Source: MVRE01 sp015660965
Lineage (GTDB): Archaea; Halobacteriota; Methanomicrobia; Methanomicrobiales; Methanospirillaceae
Direction of reading: 5' to 3'
NCBI GenBank assembly: GCA_050015095.1
Contig: JBEKCC010000001.1
Span: forward strand, 186,001-250,000
Length of the DNA stretch: 64,000 nucleotides
Shown here: positions 8,961 through 18,276 of the stretch, one piece after another
How the letters are laid out: each line of letters starts with the position of its first letter
Numbering within the stretch: the stretch's first letter is position 1
Notes under the pieces: model-generated
Database searches by the model: none
The model's input: the letters and a program-made list of their open reading frames with translations, nothing else
What the model was told of the DNA's origin: nothing
Position numbers and translations under genes: made by a program

Positions 8961-9659
8961 ATGATTTCGGTTGTAATCCCGACATATAATGAGGAGGAAA
9001 ATATTGCACAATGCCTCGTTTCGCTTATACACCAGACCGTCCCACGTAATGAGTACGAGATCATAGTAGTTGATGGGGGGTCAAATGACAAAACTCGAGA
9101 GATTGCACAAAAATATGCTGACAAAGTGTTCATTCAGACAAGCAAAAAGGTAGGTGGAGCTCGTAATGACGGGATTGTAGCTGCAAAAGGCGAAATTGTT
9201 GCTACAACAGATGCAGATTGCATTATACCGCCGATTTGGATCAAAACAATAACAAAAGATTTTACAGATCCTAACATCGTCCAGTTATATGGCCCGGTTT
9301 ATCCAATTGAAGAGGGTCTGAAAAATTCAGTATCGCTTTTCCTTGCGAATATTTTTTCACGACTTGGATATTATACAAAAATTTTCTATTACACTTTAGG
9401 CTGCAATACCGCATTTCGTAAGGACGTATTCATCAAAGTAGGAATGTATCATTGTATCGATGCTGGTGATGACCTTGAAATTGCTCTTCGTATGAAAAAA
9501 TTTGGGACTGTGAAGTTTAATGGAACAATGAAAGTTGGGTTTTCAATGCGACGGTATAAACAATATGGGTCATTGCATTCTCTGTATGAGTGGATCTATA
9601 TAGTTGCTCATGGGGGAGAAGTTCAGACATACAATTACACAAAAAAAGAATATAAGTGA
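8961..9659 (+). CDS. Family 2 glycosyltransferase
   Basis: A 232-residue GT-A fold enzyme. It begins ISVVIPTYNEEENIAQCL, has the nucleotide-sugar site VVDGGSNDKT and the metal-binding DxD in TTDADC (residues about 75-80). The acceptor-side acidic pair appears in DAGDDLEIALRM. No C-terminal membrane helix is seen, so it is probably soluble or peripheral. A good AAGGAG site precedes the ATG. It is likely co-transcribed with the FAD protein. Donor and acceptor are unknown. Confidence 0.88.
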   Translation: MISVVIPTYNEEENIAQCLVSLIHQTVPRNEYEIIVVDGGSNDKTREIAQKYADKVFIQTSKKVGGARNDGIVAAKGEIVATTDADCIIPPIWIKTITKDFTDPNIVQLYGPVYPIEEGLKNSVSLFLANIFSRLGYYTKIFYYTLGCNTAFRKDVFIKVGMYHCIDAGDDLEIALRMKKFGTVKFNGTMKVGFSMRRYKQYGSLHSLYEWIYIVAHGGEVQTYNYTKKEYK

Positions 9660-9762
9660 TTTGAGAATTAGGACAGCCATATTTCATTAGCATTTACCAA
9701 GTCCATTTACTATAACCATCAACCATTTTATGTTCAGGGATTCTAACTCCCAATAATAAATC

Positions 9763-10173
9763 ATGCAGACCATGAAGGTAGAACACTCATTTAACGAAAA
9801 AGAAAAGATTGATCTTTTTGATGGCAGCGAGTTTGCTTGCTTGATGGGTATTAAGACAATCGAGGCTAGGGAAGGATACGCCCATCTAAAGATGCATTCA
9901 AACGGAAAGAAAAACCCTCACGGGGTCGTGCACGGTGGCGCAATTTTTACCCTTGCGGATCAAGCATTTGCTGTAGCGGCAAATGCGGGAAAAGCCGATC
10001 GAGTAGCGGTTTCGGTTCACATTCAGTATATTGCACCTGCGTCAGGAGACCTTGAAGCAGTCTCAGAACTTGTGGCTGAAAATGGGAAATATTCAACTTA
10101 CCGGGTTATGGTATATGAGGGCAAACGGATAATTGCAGAATTTGATGGTGTCGCGATTCAAGTTTCCACATAA
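9763..10173 (+). CDS. PaaI-type hotdog-fold thioesterase
   Basis: A 136-residue single hotdog domain. The signature GVVHGGAIFTLADQAFA (about residues 50-66) matches the PaaI/YdiI group, which hydrolyses acyl-CoA thioesters. The ATG at 9763 is used; an ATG three codons later is also possible. It stands alone between the glycosyltransferase and the DUF2148 gene. The substrate is not predictable. Confidence 0.88.
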   Translation: MQTMKVEHSFNEKEKIDLFDGSEFACLMGIKTIEAREGYAHLKMHSNGKKNPHGVVHGGAIFTLADQAFAVAANAGKADRVAVSVHIQYIAPASGDLEAVSELVAENGKYSTYRVMVYEGKRIIAEFDGVAIQVST

Positions 10174-10278
10174 TTTTAGGATATACCATACATCAACTCT
10201 CCATTTTTTAAATAAGCGATTTTTTGAGGGAATAATAATACAACACATTTATCCTTGAAAAGATTCCCATACTCACCC

Positions 10279-10833
10279 ATGACCAAAGAATCAGAGGTAG
10301 TGTTAACAGTTGCTGGCTTGATGGCACTATCCGCCCGCACTGCACCTAAAGGAAAAGGGGTGGATACCATTGATATACACCTCGTTCATGGTCGAGAAAT
10401 TAACAAACTTTCTCATACGATGGCTGCTTATGGCAAACGAAATGGTATCGGATTTTTTATTAGAGATTCAAAGAATGTTTTATTGAGCACTGCATGCATC
10501 GTTATTGGCGCTAAAGGTAACAATCCTGTTGGTGTCAACTGTGGTGCGTGTGGTTATCCAAACTGTGCAGAGTTCACAAAAGGCTGGAAAAAAAGAACAA
10601 AGAAAACTACTGCCTATACTGGTCCAAACTGTGCGATTCGTATGACAGATTTGGGAATTGCAGTTGGTTCAGCGGCCAAAACCGCAAGTATTCATAACGT
10701 TGATAATCGGATTATGTATTCAGCAGGTGTTGCGGCAATAGAACTCGGTCTAATGGATGTGGAGACTACAGTTGCCTATGGGATTCCTCTTTCTGCGACC
10801 GGCAAAAACATTTTCTTTGATAGATCTGCATAA
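10279..10833 (+). CDS. DUF2148 (ferredoxin-like domain) protein
   Basis: A 184-residue DUF2148 protein when started at the ATG at 10279 (MTKESEVV). An in-frame TTG at 10255 would add 8 residues and cannot be ruled out. Cysteines in GVNCGACGYPNCAEF (C-x2-C-x4-C) and a later PNCAIRM fit an iron-sulphur cluster. The family is of unknown function and common in anaerobes. It lies 12 bp upstream of the GHMP-fold gene and is probably co-transcribed with it. Confidence 0.85.
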   Translation: MTKESEVVLTVAGLMALSARTAPKGKGVDTIDIHLVHGREINKLSHTMAAYGKRNGIGFFIRDSKNVLLSTACIVIGAKGNNPVGVNCGACGYPNCAEFTKGWKKRTKKTTAYTGPNCAIRMTDLGIAVGSAAKTASIHNVDNRIMYSAGVAAIELGLMDVETTVAYGIPLSATGKNIFFDRSA

Positions 10834-10845
10834 TGTGAGGTATCT

Positions 10846-11925
10846 ATGCCAATTATGAAAATTCGTGGTGGAGACCTTGACCTCGTAGAATACGAGTTCA
10901 AGACGTTTGAACCTGGGAAGACCCTTAAGACCCTTGATTATGAGAAGAGGCGGTACATAATAAAACCATTCAAAGGAAAAGTTGCCGTAAAAGCACCAGC
11001 ACGCATTCATTTGACTGTTCTTGATATGAATCGTTTTGCCCCTGATCACCCCGGAGGAGGTGGTGTAGGGTTCGCAATTCAATGTTATTGCAGCGCTGAA
11101 GTAGAGTGCACTGACGGCAAGCTAGACATTGACTATAACCGTGAACCAATCATCCGCAATTTTGTGGAAGTCTTTAAAAAAGTCGTTGGTTATAAAGGAG
11201 GATTCCGGATCCGTGTAACTGATCACGAACATAAACATGTTGGACTTGGATCGACAAGCACGGTGATGATTGCAACAGCGACAGCAATTAATGAAGCAGT
11301 TGGTTCACCATTGACGAACGACCACCTTCGCAAGTTGATCGGTCATAATTATGTTGAAGAAACAGCCGATGGTAATGTTGCTTTCGGTTTTGAGACTGGT
11401 GTGGGCCCTGCAGTAAGCACACATGGAGGCATGGCAGTCATGGGTGACGAGCTGACACTGGTGTATCACCATCCCTTTGCTGAGGGAAAACATGTCCATA
11501 TATTGATCCCTCCAACTGACATCTCATCGGCAGGAACAAAAGAATTCGATTTACTTATGAATAAAGCCAGAACACTGGATTACCGAGACCGTGAACTGAA
11601 AGCTTACTTAGTCCTCATGGATCTCATCCCGGCTCTTGAGAATGAGGATTTAAAAAAGATTGGAGATATCATTTGGGAGATAGAATTCCGCGGATCCAAA
11701 CGTGCTGAAGTGGAGCACCATAGTTATAAGATCTATCATTACATGAGTATGCTACGAGAGGCAAACCTCGAATTTGTTGGAATGAGCTCGGTGGGACCTT
11801 CAATCGCGGTTGTAACAGAGAAGGACAAAGTGGAAATGGAAAAACTTCTCAAACCCTTGGGACTTAAAATTGCAATAAGTACAAAAGTAGATAACAAGGG
11901 GTTGACTATTACGTCGAAAACCTGA
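10846..11925 (+). CDS. GHMP-fold protein, beta-RFAP synthase-like
   Basis: A 359-residue GHMP-superfamily protein. It has the N-terminal motif APARIHLTVLDMNR, a glycine-rich segment DHPGGGGVGFAI, and motif 2 HVGLGSTSTVMIATA. These resemble archaeal beta-ribofuranosylaminobenzene 5'-phosphate synthase, which performs the first committed step of methanopterin synthesis. The first ~45 residues before the GHMP core are an extra N-terminal part. The assignment as RFAP synthase rather than another GHMP kinase or homolog is inference; the DUF2148 partner gives no direct clue. Confidence 0.75.
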   Translation: MPIMKIRGGDLDLVEYEFKTFEPGKTLKTLDYEKRRYIIKPFKGKVAVKAPARIHLTVLDMNRFAPDHPGGGGVGFAIQCYCSAEVECTDGKLDIDYNREPIIRNFVEVFKKVVGYKGGFRIRVTDHEHKHVGLGSTSTVMIATATAINEAVGSPLTNDHLRKLIGHNYVEETADGNVAFGFETGVGPAVSTHGGMAVMGDELTLVYHHPFAEGKHVHILIPPTDISSAGTKEFDLLMNKARTLDYRDRELKAYLVLMDLIPALENEDLKKIGDIIWEIEFRGSKRAEVEHHSYKIYHYMSMLREANLEFVGMSSVGPSIAVVTEKDKVEMEKLLKPLGLKIAISTKVDNKGLTITSKT

Positions 11926-12000
11926 TGAAACAATTTTAACAAATTTATCTTCCTTTTTAAAAACAAAAACCGTTAAAAAAATCTTATTATCTGGAACTTT

Positions 12001-12654
12001 TCAGCATTTTGGAGGGCGATTACGGTACGCGGAAATAAGTCCAGCAATTATGACGAGGATAGTTGCTACAGTGACCAGAACTACTAAGTAAATCAGAAGA
12101 TTTAAGTTCTGTTTAACAATTGGAAGTGTACCAAAGAAGTATCCTACAAGTACAATTCCAATAGACCAAATAACACCCCCAAGGACATTGTAAGTAAGAA
12201 ATCTTCGGTAATCCATCGAACCGACACCAGCAAGGAAAGGAGCAAACGTTCGGACTATAGGCACAAATCGAGCAACAAAAATAGTCATCCCACCGTATTG
12301 CTCATAAAATCCATAAGTTCGATCAATATATTCTTGTTTGAGAAGATTTGGGAACCTACACTGTAGCACCCGCAACCCAATATAATTACCAATCCAGTAG
12401 TTCATTGTATCCCCGAGCACAGCACCCAAAATAAACACAATAAACAACCAATGGAGCTCAAGAAGACCACTGGCAGCAACAGCGCCAGAAACAAAAAGCA
12501 GAGAATCGCCCGGAAGGAAAGGTGTCACCACGAAACCCGTCTCGAAAAAGATGATGATAAAAAAGATAAGGTAGGTCAAAATCCCGTACTGTTGAATGAT
12601 CAGTGGTAGATGCTTGTCAATATTGATAAAAATGTCAATGAGTTCTAATAGCAT
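12001..12654 (-). CDS. DedA-family membrane protein
   Basis: A 217-residue integral membrane protein with about five hydrophobic segments. It has the DedA signatures FVVTPFLPGDSLLFVSGA and FVARFVPIVRTFAPFLAGVGSM, including the conserved arginines that are needed in characterised members. DedA proteins act in lipid (undecaprenyl/archaeal carrier or phospholipid) flipping and membrane homeostasis. GGGCAGGT lies directly before the ATG. It is a single-gene unit facing the preceding plus-strand gene. Confidence 0.92.
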   Translation of the reverse strand: MLLELIDIFINIDKHLPLIIQQYGILTYLIFFIIIFFETGFVVTPFLPGDSLLFVSGAVAASGLLELHWLFIVFILGAVLGDTMNYWIGNYIGLRVLQCRFPNLLKQEYIDRTYGFYEQYGGMTIFVARFVPIVRTFAPFLAGVGSMDYRRFLTYNVLGGVIWSIGIVLVGYFFGTLPIVKQNLNLLIYLVVLVTVATILVIIAGLISAYRNRPPKC

Positions 12655-12835
12655 ACCTGCCCTCTAGGTTGGAGGGGGTTGTATATGAACCTGAGTACTG
12701 TGTGCGTTTTTTTTCTAAAGAGGCTAGATAATAGGTTTTTATAAATTCCGAATTGAACTTCCAACCTCAAAATATATTGAGTCTGAAATCTGACCTTAAT
12801 CGCTGAGATTAAGATAATAATTTGTGGACTAGATT

Positions 12836-12910
12836 ATGTTAAACACTGCAATATCTCGATTATCAATTATTTTTCTCTTATTCGCCATCACGGTTCTTAT
12901 ATGCCCATAG
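12836..12910 (+). other. Signal-peptide coding segment ended by in-frame TAG
   Basis: An ATG at 12836 opens 24 codons that read as a textbook signal peptide (MLNTAISRLSIIFLLFAI, then TVLICP), ended by TAG at 12908-12910. The very next codon continues in the same frame with VLAFKA, which would complete a cleavage site. The downstream gene is thus separated from its export signal by one nonsense codon. Confidence 0.7.
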
Positions 12911-13726
12911 GTGCTAGCATTTAAAGCTCATTTAATTAACATTACAGTGAGCGCAAATGGAGATGCAACTGCAACTCTCAGCTATTCACTTGAAGGTATT
13001 ATTGAAAACTCAATCCCGGATTCTATGCTTCAAACAGAATTGAGCAAGGGGCTTGCAACCAGTTCAGACCCTCCAACAGTTGTGTCATTTGACCATAATG
13101 GTGCGACGCTAATCCTACACAAATTTGCCCAAGTAAATGATGTCAAATCAGGAACGGAATATATGACTGTACCTATGGACTTTAAGAAGGCAGATGTTGC
13201 ACTGAAAAACTCTGATCTTAGTTATGTTATTTCTGCTGATTTTACTCCTCAAATATCAACAGTAACATTCCCTGATGGATTTACAGTTGATTTTACATAT
13301 ATTTCTACACTGCCATCAATCCAACATGTGATTTTAAATCAACCAAGTCAAATTAAAAATTTATCTGCTTTACCACAGAAAGGATCAATTACAATTACAT
13401 CATCACCAGTTAACGCTCAAGTTTTTATTGATGACCAGTATGTAGGTAATTCGCCAGCTGTTTTCGCAGGGATTACTCCTGGTAATCACACAGTGAGGCT
13501 CGAATGTGATTTGTGTGAACCCTCAATAAATCAAGTGATGGTGAGTGGTGGTAGTAATGAATCTAGATCAATCATTCTTATCTATAAAACCCCAACATCT
13601 TTTATAACAACATCAACTCCTAAAAGGAGTATTTTTTCACTCGCAATTCCTGGTTTCGAAGCGGTATACGCATTTCTTGCTTTAACCGGTTTCTGTATCG
13701 TCTTACAGATACGTAGACGATTATAA
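12911..13726 (+). CDS. PEGA-domain surface protein with PGF-CTERM-like anchor, signal peptide interrupted
   Basis: A 271-codon frame from a GTG that directly follows the in-frame TAG. Residues about 155-215 form a PEGA domain (GSITITSSPVNAQVFIDD, then GNSPAVFAGITPGNHTV). The C-terminus is PGF, a hydrophobic stretch, then RRR, like the PGF-CTERM signal processed by archaeosortase A. Such a protein must be exported, yet started here it lacks a signal peptide; that lies just upstream behind the TAG. It is either a recent pseudogene or a recoded gene. Window genes such as alba, dapA and dapB end in TAG, so TAG is an ordinary stop here. Confidence 0.7.
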   Translation: MLAFKAHLINITVSANGDATATLSYSLEGIIENSIPDSMLQTELSKGLATSSDPPTVVSFDHNGATLILHKFAQVNDVKSGTEYMTVPMDFKKADVALKNSDLSYVISADFTPQISTVTFPDGFTVDFTYISTLPSIQHVILNQPSQIKNLSALPQKGSITITSSPVNAQVFIDDQYVGNSPAVFAGITPGNHTVRLECDLCEPSINQVMVSGGSNESRSIILIYKTPTSFITTSTPKRSIFSLAIPGFEAVYAFLALTGFCIVLQIRRRL

Positions 13727-14009
13727 TCTAAATACAAGATGAGGATTCACTAAAAGAAAATGTCGATTTTGGTATTAATTTTTTTATTTGATATGCCGAT
13801 ACAATCTTTCACAATTAATTTCAAAAAGAGACTATTTTAAAGACTATTTTTTATACCAATTATCAATATAGCTATAACGATAACTAAAATTGTTTTCTCA
13901 AAAAAATCTACATTAAACAATGCGTGTTATGTAAAATATATATAGAATATTAATTTGGATTGGAAAAATTTTTAAAAATTTTTTCGAGCAAATATTGAAT
14001 TTAGTATTG

Positions 14010-14630
14010 TTATTTTGAGAAGAACGCTACTATCTCAGCTCGCACGACATTTTTTCCATGAATTCGCATCGTCCATCTATTAGATGTAAGCGATTGCACA
14101 TTTAGTTGTGCAAATAAAGAGAGCACCTCATTTTCATCAAAATAATGTGTAAAAATACCTAAACCACGGCAATAAGTATCTGGTTCAACTCTCACTCCGC
14201 TTCCTGCTCTCATATCATTTACAGAAAAATCTCGGAAAAAGAGTTGCCCCCCCTTCCGCAATACACGGATTGAGTCACGAATCACTAATTCCCGGCAATC
14301 TTTGAGCATATGACCAACGATATGAAAAGCAATAATTGCATCAAAGCTTCGCGTTGCAAAGGGAAGTTGTCGTGCATCAGCGACAATGACATCAGTACAT
14401 GGATTTTTATCAACAATTTTTTTACTTATTTGTGTAGCTTCATCTGAAAAATCGATAGCGACAAGTTCGTAACGATGCTTGAGCAATCCACTCAAAGTTG
14501 TTCCATTACCACAACCTAATTCAAGAATGCGACAACCCTTGGGTAAATCTGGAATTGAGTGACGAGTTCCCCCCCAAAGCCTCCCCCTTTTTATATAGTC
14601 TTCATTCCATGCATCTTTGACGTGTTTCAT
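14010..14630 (-). CDS. Class I SAM-dependent methyltransferase
   Basis: A 206-residue methyltransferase. Motif I is ILELGCGNGTTL, followed by VAIDFSDEA (motif II), ADARQLPFA (motif III) and SIRVLRKGGQLFFRDF. These are the usual SAM-binding elements. The substrate is not evident. AT-rich DNA of about 280 bp without a visible gene separates it from the PEGA gene. Confidence 0.85.
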   Translation of the reverse strand: MKHVKDAWNEDYIKRGRLWGGTRHSIPDLPKGCRILELGCGNGTTLSGLLKHRYELVAIDFSDEATQISKKIVDKNPCTDVIVADARQLPFATRSFDAIIAFHIVGHMLKDCRELVIRDSIRVLRKGGQLFFRDFSVNDMRAGSGVRVEPDTYCRGLGIFTHYFDENEVLSLFAQLNVQSLTSNRWTMRIHGKNVVRAEIVAFFSK

Positions 14631-14770
14631 TATTTATCTGCATAACAATTGTAAGATGTTGATTCATTCTAATTTTAAAAATCACATATTTTCTCAATAT
14701 CTTCGTTTTATATTGCCCTAATGAATTAAAATCCATTTTACAAGTTAATACGAAGAAAAAACACATAATA

Positions 14771-14845
14771 TGCTGCTATCGGGATTTGAACCCGAGTCGC
14801 GGGCGTGAAAGGCCCGCATGATTGGCCGGTCTACACTATAGCAGC
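14771..14845 (-). tRNA. tRNA-Glu (TTC)
   Basis: The minus strand folds as a cloverleaf: acceptor GCTGCTA pairs with TAGCAGC, T-loop GGTTCAAATCC, anticodon stem GCGGGCC/GGCCCGC region with loop holding TTC. Discriminator base is A and CCA is not encoded. No intron. The length is 75 nt. Confidence 0.95.
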
Positions 14846-14872
14846 AAGCGTTTTTACTAATTGAATTGCGTC

Positions 14873-14882
14873 TGATAAAAAG
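14873..14882 (-). promoter_or_regulatory. TATA box of tRNA-Glu
   Basis: On the minus strand TTTTTATCAG lies about 30 bp upstream of the first tRNA base, the expected place for an archaeal TATA box. Confidence 0.4.
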
Positions 14883-14908
14883 ATTTGGGAATAGTCAGAG
14901 AAAAAAGG

Positions 14909-15778
14909 TTATTTATATACAAGAATTCCTTCCCTTTCAGTCACGGTTTTAAATGCAGCCATAAGCTGTCGTGTTATAGGCCCTGGTTTTCCGTTGCCTA
15001 TCGTTCGCCCATCGATCCATGTGACTGGAGCTACTTCTGCAGCGGTACCGGTTACGATTACTTCATCAGCAGAATAAAGATCGTAATATCCAAGGTTTTG
15101 CTCATTTAATGGAATGCCCAAAGATTTGACAGTTTCAAGTAGAACTATTCGTGTTACACCCCTAAGATTGTTTAAGGTAGGTGGTGTGACAATCTCCCCG
15201 TTCTTGACGACATAGATATTGTCACCAGATCCCTCTGAAAGGTAGCCATTTGTGTCAAAGAAGATCGCTTCATCTCCTCCCTTGTAATTTGCCTCTATCT
15301 TCGCTAGTATGTTATTGAGATAGTTCAGACTCTTCACGTTCGGAGGAAGTGCTTCAGCTGGATTTCTCCTGATCGAGACCGTAACGGCTCGGAGACCCTT
15401 CTCATAAAGATCCCCATACATCGCACCCCATTCGACCGCTATCACAATCACCGAAGGTTTAGGACATTTCTTTGGGTCAAGGCCCAGATCTCCCACACCT
15501 CGAGTCACAATTGGTCGGACATAGCAATCCTTGAGCTTATTTTTTCTGATTGTCTCAAGTATCACTTTCTGAAATTCGTCTTTCGAGATAGGAACTGTAA
15601 GATCTATTGTTTTTGCAGAATCATACAACCTATCAAGGTGTTCTTTGAGCCGGAACACTCTTCCATTGTAAGCTCGAATTCCCTCGAAAACGCCATCCCC
15701 ATATAATAATCCATGATCAAAGACTGAGATTTTCGCTTTTTCTTTAGGAACGAACTCCCCATCAATATAGATGATCAT
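14909..15778 (-). CDS. ilvE: Branched-chain amino acid aminotransferase
   Basis: A 289-residue fold-type IV PLP transaminase. It starts MIIYIDGEFVPKEKAKISVFDHGLLYGDGVFEGIR in family fashion; the PLP lysine is in NVKSLNYLNNI, and SEGSGDNIYVV and VTGTAAEVAPV complete the site. It catalyses the last step of leucine, isoleucine and valine synthesis. It lies 56 bp downstream of cfbB in the same direction and may be read from the F430 cluster, although their functions are unrelated. The other branched-chain genes are 8 kb away. Confidence 0.95.
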   Translation of the reverse strand: MIIYIDGEFVPKEKAKISVFDHGLLYGDGVFEGIRAYNGRVFRLKEHLDRLYDSAKTIDLTVPISKDEFQKVILETIRKNKLKDCYVRPIVTRGVGDLGLDPKKCPKPSVIVIAVEWGAMYGDLYEKGLRAVTVSIRRNPAEALPPNVKSLNYLNNILAKIEANYKGGDEAIFFDTNGYLSEGSGDNIYVVKNGEIVTPPTLNNLRGVTRIVLLETVKSLGIPLNEQNLGYYDLYSADEVIVTGTAAEVAPVTWIDGRTIGNGKPGPITRQLMAAFKTVTEREGILVYK

Positions 15779-15834
15779 ACTTTTAGGTAGGGTTTATCGG
15801 GTTTTGTAGCTTTTCTTTAATTAAGATCTAAAAG

Positions 15835-17211
15835 TCAATCCTTTTTCCGACACCGATCTATGAAATGTTGGAACATATTTATACTAGCGACTGGATGAAG
15901 ATGAGTGTAGCTACCAAGTGTATTATAAACAACAGCGCCATCAAGAGCCTCGTGGATCCCGATACCCCGCGAGAGATGATACGCATACTTAGTTGTCAAA
16001 TCTAACGTCACTTTAGAATAGTGGAACTCATGTCCACGGAACCGTGCTTTCCCAAAGAGAGAGTTTTTCCCACTAGTCCCTTCAACGTAACTTACTACCC
16101 TTCTAGCAGGCATCTGTGTTGTTCCAGAAAATACCCCGCACATTGAAAAAGACTGACCTTTCTCAGAACCTTGCCAACCAGCTTTAAGTTTTATTTGATC
16201 CGTCAGATACATCAACCCTCCACATTCTGCATAAAATGGAATATTATTAGAGGACATTTCTTTTACGGCGTTTCTCATTTTCTCGTTCACTTCAAGATCG
16301 GCGGCATATAATTCCGGATAACCACCACCGATAATATATCCGTCAGCGTTTGGTAGACGATCATGAATTGGACTGAACATTATTGCTTCTGCACCAGACG
16401 AACTGAGAACATCAAACAGATCTGCATAATAAAAATTGAAGGCTTCATCTAATGCAACACCTATACGAACATCGGGTTCATAATTTGAATCGAATAGAGC
16501 GGAGCTTGTATTTTTTATTGGGATATTAACCATAAGATGTTGTAATTGATCCAGATCCACATATTTCCCAATAATTTTAGTTATTATCCTAATTCGATTG
16601 TCGAAATCTCCTCTCCCAGATCCCTCACGATACGGGACGAGTCCGAGATGTCGCATGGTAAGGTGCATTTCCTCCATTCGGGGGATTGAACCGATAACAG
16701 GTATTTTACAATAGTGTTCGATCGCGGTAACCGCTTTGTCTTTGTGTGTGGTTCCCTTCACATTATTGAGAATTACCCCAGCAATATTAATTTCAGGATC
16801 AAAATCACAAAAACCTTTGACGATAGCAGCAGCGCTCCTTGTAATGCTCTGGGCAGATACCACAAGTATGACAGGAAGTTTTAGCGTTTTGGCTATAGAT
16901 GCAGTAGTACCTATATCGTTAAGAGCTTCTGAACCTTCATAAAGTCCCCGCACTCCTTCGACAAGTGCAATATCTGCTCCTTTACATCCATGAGCGAAAA
17001 TTCTGCGGATTAATTTTTTATCCATCGTAAAGCTGTCAAGGTTTCGGCATGGACGACTCGTGACAGCAGTTAGATAGGATGGATCTATGTAATCCATCCC
17101 GACTTTAAAAGTTTGAACGACATTTTTTTTTGATAGAAGGGATGAAAGTGCTAGAGTAATGCTTGTCTTACCGCTACCAGAACGATCACCGGTAATGAGA
17201 AGAGCCTTCAT
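15835..17211 (-). CDS. cfbB: Ni-sirohydrochlorin a,c-diamide synthase
   Basis: A 458-residue CobB/CbiA-type glutamine amidotransferase. The N-terminal ATP site is GDRSGSGKTSITLAL; the C-terminal GATase domain has GGGYPELYAADLE and the nucleophile cysteine in FYAECGGLMYL. In F430 synthesis CfbB amidates the a and c acetates of Ni-sirohydrochlorin. A cobyrinate role would be the alternative, but ATGA overlap with cfbD settles it. Its start overlaps the end of cfbD by 4 nt. Confidence 0.93.
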   Translation of the reverse strand: MKALLITGDRSGSGKTSITLALSSLLSKKNVVQTFKVGMDYIDPSYLTAVTSRPCRNLDSFTMDKKLIRRIFAHGCKGADIALVEGVRGLYEGSEALNDIGTTASIAKTLKLPVILVVSAQSITRSAAAIVKGFCDFDPEINIAGVILNNVKGTTHKDKAVTAIEHYCKIPVIGSIPRMEEMHLTMRHLGLVPYREGSGRGDFDNRIRIITKIIGKYVDLDQLQHLMVNIPIKNTSSALFDSNYEPDVRIGVALDEAFNFYYADLFDVLSSSGAEAIMFSPIHDRLPNADGYIIGGGYPELYAADLEVNEKMRNAVKEMSSNNIPFYAECGGLMYLTDQIKLKAGWQGSEKGQSFSMCGVFSGTTQMPARRVVSYVEGTSGKNSLFGKARFRGHEFHYSKVTLDLTTKYAYHLSRGIGIHEALDGAVVYNTLGSYTHLHPVASINMFQHFIDRCRKKD

Positions 17212-18272
17212 GCAAGACTCCGGAGAACAGACCCAAACTCGCTCTCAACAATTTCCCTCACACCAAGAGTCTTGGGGTGAAGATCAACTTCAACTATGAC
17301 ATGTTGGTGACCAATAGCACGAAGAGGTTCAACCTGTCTTGGTCCATTGGTAATAGAAAAACATTCGATCCCTAAGGTGTATTCAGGAGGGATTGCATGC
17401 GGTACTCCAACAAGAAGAGCGAATGAGGGTGAGATTGATTTTAGCCGCTGTCCAATCGCTTCTCCGTTAGCTCCATACTCATCGAGAGCTCCTATTAGGT
17501 CGCATGTTAACCCACGGTCATCCATTCCTTTGATGATCCGTTTTGCGTCCTCCCTCACTTTAGGAAGTCCTCGGTCATCGAGATTCGCGATATAAGTAAT
17601 ATTTGCGTCAGGACAAGCATCATGGAGGGCGATAAGTTCATCTGCAAACATATAAGCAGTTTCTTTCTTTGCATTAAGTACCGCTACACCTTTTTTGCCG
17701 CTTCGTGCAAATTTGATAAGTTGCTGTGCTACAATGTGTTTTAAATCTCCCCGAGAAGGTGCAATGTAGGCAATACTCGCTGCCCCGCGTATCCGTTCAA
17801 CTTCGTTTGCTTTCTCCATAAGAATTCGCTGTCGTTCAAGCTCATCATCACTAATCCATCCTGCCTTTTGAGCCGCTTCTAATGTTGCCAAAACACCCGC
17901 AATATTCTCTGAATAACCTGCATGAATATCGACAGCAATTGTTGGTGTCTTTATATTGGCATTTTCAACAGCAGAGATCAGGTCCTCACCGATTATCATC
18001 GCTACACATGTACCAATCACTGCCATACGAGTGGGTGCAAATCGTTCTTCAGCATATTTTAGCACATTTTCTAAGGGTTTCTGACCACCAAAAATAAACT
18101 CGTTATCGGCAAGAGATGTTGTAAGGACATGCATTCCATCTTCTTCAAGTAGTCGAGCATGCTTAAACGAACATCCTGACGGTCCATGAAGTATAGCAAC
18201 ATCAACCTCAAGATCACGTGCTGTGTATAATGCAGCGACAATCGAGCTAGGACGGGGATGCATGTATTTCAT
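17208..18272 (-). CDS. cfbD: Ni-sirohydrochlorin a,c-diamide reductive cyclase subunit (NifD-like)
   Basis: A 354-residue nitrogenase-component-1 homolog. Conserved features are HPRPSSIVAALYTARDL, HGPSGCSFKHAR and a central VIGTCVAMIIGEDL with a cysteine ligand. With the NifH-like CfbC it reduces and cyclises the Ni-macrocycle to 15,17(3)-seco-F430-17(3)-acid. The ATG at 18272 is preferred over a GTG at 18296 because GGAG lies 8-11 nt upstream of it and it avoids overlap with cfbE. cfbC is not found in this window. Confidence 0.93.
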   Translation of the reverse strand: MKYMHPRPSSIVAALYTARDLEVDVAILHGPSGCSFKHARLLEEDGMHVLTTSLADNEFIFGGQKPLENVLKYAEERFAPTRMAVIGTCVAMIIGEDLISAVENANIKTPTIAVDIHAGYSENIAGVLATLEAAQKAGWISDDELERQRILMEKANEVERIRGAASIAYIAPSRGDLKHIVAQQLIKFARSGKKGVAVLNAKKETAYMFADELIALHDACPDANITYIANLDDRGLPKVREDAKRIIKGMDDRGLTCDLIGALDEYGANGEAIGQRLKSISPSFALLVGVPHAIPPEYTLGIECFSITNGPRQVEPLRAIGHQHVIVEVDLHPKTLGVREIVESEFGSVLRSLA

Positions 18273-18276
18273 CAGT

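Noticed and set aside
12836..13726. Pyrrolysine at the in-frame TAG
   Set aside because: TAG ends several ordinary genes here (alba, dapA, dapB, 25591, 44577, 55344) and no pyl gene is seen; a signal peptide is an unlikely place for pyrrolysine.
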